From an uncultured Clostridia bacterium (lineage in GTDB: Bacteria > Bacillota > Clostridia > TANB77 > CAG-508), in the NCBI GenBank assembly GCA_948528155.1, contig CAOSZT010000099.1, forward strand, positions 1 through 7,902: a stretch of 7,902 nt of DNA. Direction: 5' to 3'. Both the position numbers and the translations under genes were made by a program. A model generated the notes under the pieces. The model searched no databases. It saw only the letters and a program-made list of their open reading frames with translations, and was not told the origin of the DNA. This document shows, piece by piece, positions 6,840-7,902 of this stretch (positions within the stretch are counted from its first letter, which is position 1; each line of letters opens with the position of its first letter).

Positions 6840-7548
6840 AATAAATTTGATATATATATCACTTATATTAATTACTATACTCTCATTTGCCATTCCTAAA
6901 ATAATAACAAATATACAAGATAAAAAAATATTGTCAGATAAATATACGATAAGCAAAAAAATACACACTTTAAATGAAAATGCAAAAAGTGTAGAGCTAA
7001 TAGAAAAAATGTATAGCAAGTATAATATGGATAAATATAATGTTCAAGTTTCAGATATTGTAAATGCAGCAGAAACAACAATAGTAAAAGAAACAGAAGG
7101 AGATGTGAATATTCAAATTAATGATGAGAATATAGATTACACATTAAATAAATTTGGGGAACTAATAAGACAAAACATTATAGAGAAAGATTTTTTTAAT
7201 CAGTTTTCATCAAAATTTATTACATATAGAATTTGGGATTATGATAATGGCAAGATACAGTATAAGCAGGTAAAAATATTCACACAAGATTCTTTAGATG
7301 AAGCTATTGCAAGTATGGAAATAGAAAATGAAACAAATAAAATTATAGCATATACAGTAAAAACAGAGTATTCTGAAATAACACAAAAAGTATTATTGGA
7401 ATATGCTCAGTATTTAGAATTATATAGTATATCTGATGATTGGGAATATAGAGATAATGAATTAAAGTCTAAAACAGTAGGAATAAAAATAATAGGAGAT
7501 ACTGATGATAGATATAATTATGTAAAAATAGTTCCTTTGGAAGAATAA
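6829..7548 (+). CDS. Membrane-anchored extracytoplasmic protein of unknown function
   Basis: A 239-residue protein that overlaps the end of the kinase gene by 11 bases, a sign of translational coupling. Residues 7-23 (LIYISLILITILSF and onward) form an N-terminal membrane anchor or uncleaved signal; there is no lipobox cysteine. The rest is soluble and charged, with a predicted helical stretch after the anchor and strand-like segments such as EIENETNKIIAYTV (164-177) and TVGIKIIG (216-223) near the C-terminus. I do not recognise the family. Its place right after the kinase suggests an accessory factor for sensing, comparable in position (not in evident sequence) to the extracytoplasmic partners found beside some Firmicute kinases. 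It is the last gene before the terminator at 7772. Confidence 0.75.
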   Translation: MKDKINLIYISLILITILSFAIPKIITNIQDKKILSDKYTISKKIHTLNENAKSVELIEKMYSKYNMDKYNVQVSDIVNAAETTIVKETEGDVNIQINDENIDYTLNKFGELIRQNIIEKDFFNQFSSKFITYRIWDYDNGKIQYKQVKIFTQDSLDEAIASMEIENETNKIIAYTVKTEYSEITQKVLLEYAQYLELYSISDDWEYRDNELKSKTVGIKIIGDTDDRYNYVKIVPLEE

Positions 7549-7566
7549 AAATGATATAAAGAAAAA

Positions 7567-7763
7567 ATGCAACTGGAAGCTGATAGCATTTTAAGAAGAA
7601 CTACACTACAATTAAAGATGAAGAAAGATAAAATAATTCAAGACTTGCAAAAAAAGCTAATTTGAGAGAAGATGACGCAGAAAATGTATATGATATTGGG
7701 GTGAAAATAATTACTGGAGAAATAAAAAACAAATTAAAGCATCCATTTAGAGGTCAAAATTAG
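7567..7763 (+). pseudogene. Decayed coding remnant after the operon
   Basis: Two overlapping frames look protein-like but neither makes a full gene. From ATG 7567 one frame reads MQLEADSILRRTTLQLK and on to TGA 7663-7665 (32 residues), without a good ribosome binding site. The other frame holds TTIKDEER, a TAA at 7629-7631, then 43 residues including LAKKANLREDDAENVYDIG (7644-7700) and a TAG at 7761-7763. The second stretch has the codon use and residue mix of a real C-terminus. The picture is of a small gene or gene end broken by a stop and perhaps a frame change. I cannot name the family. There is no CGG here, so the break differs from the two upstream. Confidence 0.4.
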
Positions 7764-7771
7764 TGATAGAG

Positions 7772-7805
7772 TAGGAATTTGAAATATAATTCCTATTTTC
7801 TATTA
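7772..7805 (+). terminator. Intrinsic terminator closing the operon
   Basis: TAGGAATT (7772-7779) pairs with AATTCCTA (7788-7795) across an 8-base loop, followed by TTTTCTATT. Four further weak pairs (A-U and G-U) can lengthen the stem from 7768. It lies 224 bases after the last operon gene and just after the decayed remnant. Confidence 0.75.
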
Positions 7806-7824
7806 AAAATTGATTATAAGTAAT

Positions 7825-7854
7825 TTGAAAAGTATATGATTTTAATGTTATAAT
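7825..7854 (+). promoter_or_regulatory. Sigma-A-type promoter near the window end
   Basis: TTGAAA (7825-7830) and TATAAT (7849-7854) are 18 bases apart, with an extended -10 (TGTTATAAT). It reads out of the window and follows the operon terminator, so it should drive the next transcription unit. Confidence 0.75.
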
Positions 7855-7865
7855 CATCTCGAGAA

Positions 7866-7902
7866 ATGAATAAGAAATTAAACGATGTAAGTTTCAGAAA
7901 AA
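7866..7902 (+). CDS. Possible start of the next gene (partial, runs off the window)
   Basis: An ATG at 7866 opens a frame, MNKKLNDVSFRK, that stays open to the last base. It has no Shine-Dalgarno and lies only about 5 bases after the expected transcription start, so it would be almost leaderless. The true start, or a non-coding leader, could lie beyond the window. Twelve codons are too few to judge. Confidence 0.2.
   Translation, partial: MNKKLNDVSFRK

Noticed and set aside
7772..7795. Attachment site or inverted repeat of a mobile element
   Set aside because: The inverted repeat is followed by a T-run and sits at a transcript end, so a terminator explains it. No transposase, integrase or target duplication is visible.
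1..7902. CRISPR array, tRNA or rRNA genes
   Set aside because: I saw no regularly spaced repeats, no cloverleaf with T-loop consensus, and no rRNA-like sequence on either strand.

Overview
The window looks like a chromosomal segment of a very AT-rich Firmicute, most likely an uncultured gut-type Clostridia. The evidence is low G+C by eye (not computed), strong AGGAGG-type ribosome binding sites, AGA-dominated arginine codons, TTG starts and tightly packed genes. All convincing genes lie on the + strand.

Layout. Positions 1-64 hold the probable tail of an upstream gene. A near-consensus promoter (66-95) opens a leader of about 200 bases with a small hairpin (146-165) and a clear intrinsic terminator (224-262) placed before the first gene. 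Six genes then follow as one apparent operon: a membrane-anchored beta-propeller-like protein with a Cys/His cluster (295-1648); an ABC ATPase (1667-2381); a 794-residue internally duplicated ABC-2-type permease (2397-4781); an OmpR/PhoB-type response regulator (4791-5435); its sensor kinase (5436-6839); and an N-terminally anchored extracytoplasmic protein (6829-7548). A decayed coding remnant (about 7567-7763) and a terminator (7772-7805) close the unit. A second promoter (7825-7854) may start another gene at the window edge.

How they may work together (inference). The arrangement resembles export or stress-response modules in which a two-component system controls an ABC transporter. Here the module also carries two anchored extracytoplasmic proteins, one at each end, that could sense, bind substrate or modulate the kinase. 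The substrate is unknown.

Most unusual feature. The first two genes are each interrupted by a +1 frame change, and both changes fall on the same local sequence, TTCGGA. In each gene the reading frame reaches NTT-CGG-A, and skipping the C of CGG restores the protein with a GGA glycine codon. In the ATPase that glycine is the first glycine of Walker A. I found five CGG trinucleotides on the + strand. Only two fall in the reading frame of a gene, and they are exactly these two sites. Other arginine codons (AGA, AGG, CGA, CGT) are used normally. This pattern suggests +1 frameshifting, or quadruplet CGGA decoding, at an otherwise avoided CGG codon. Two coincident sequence errors remain the main alternative.
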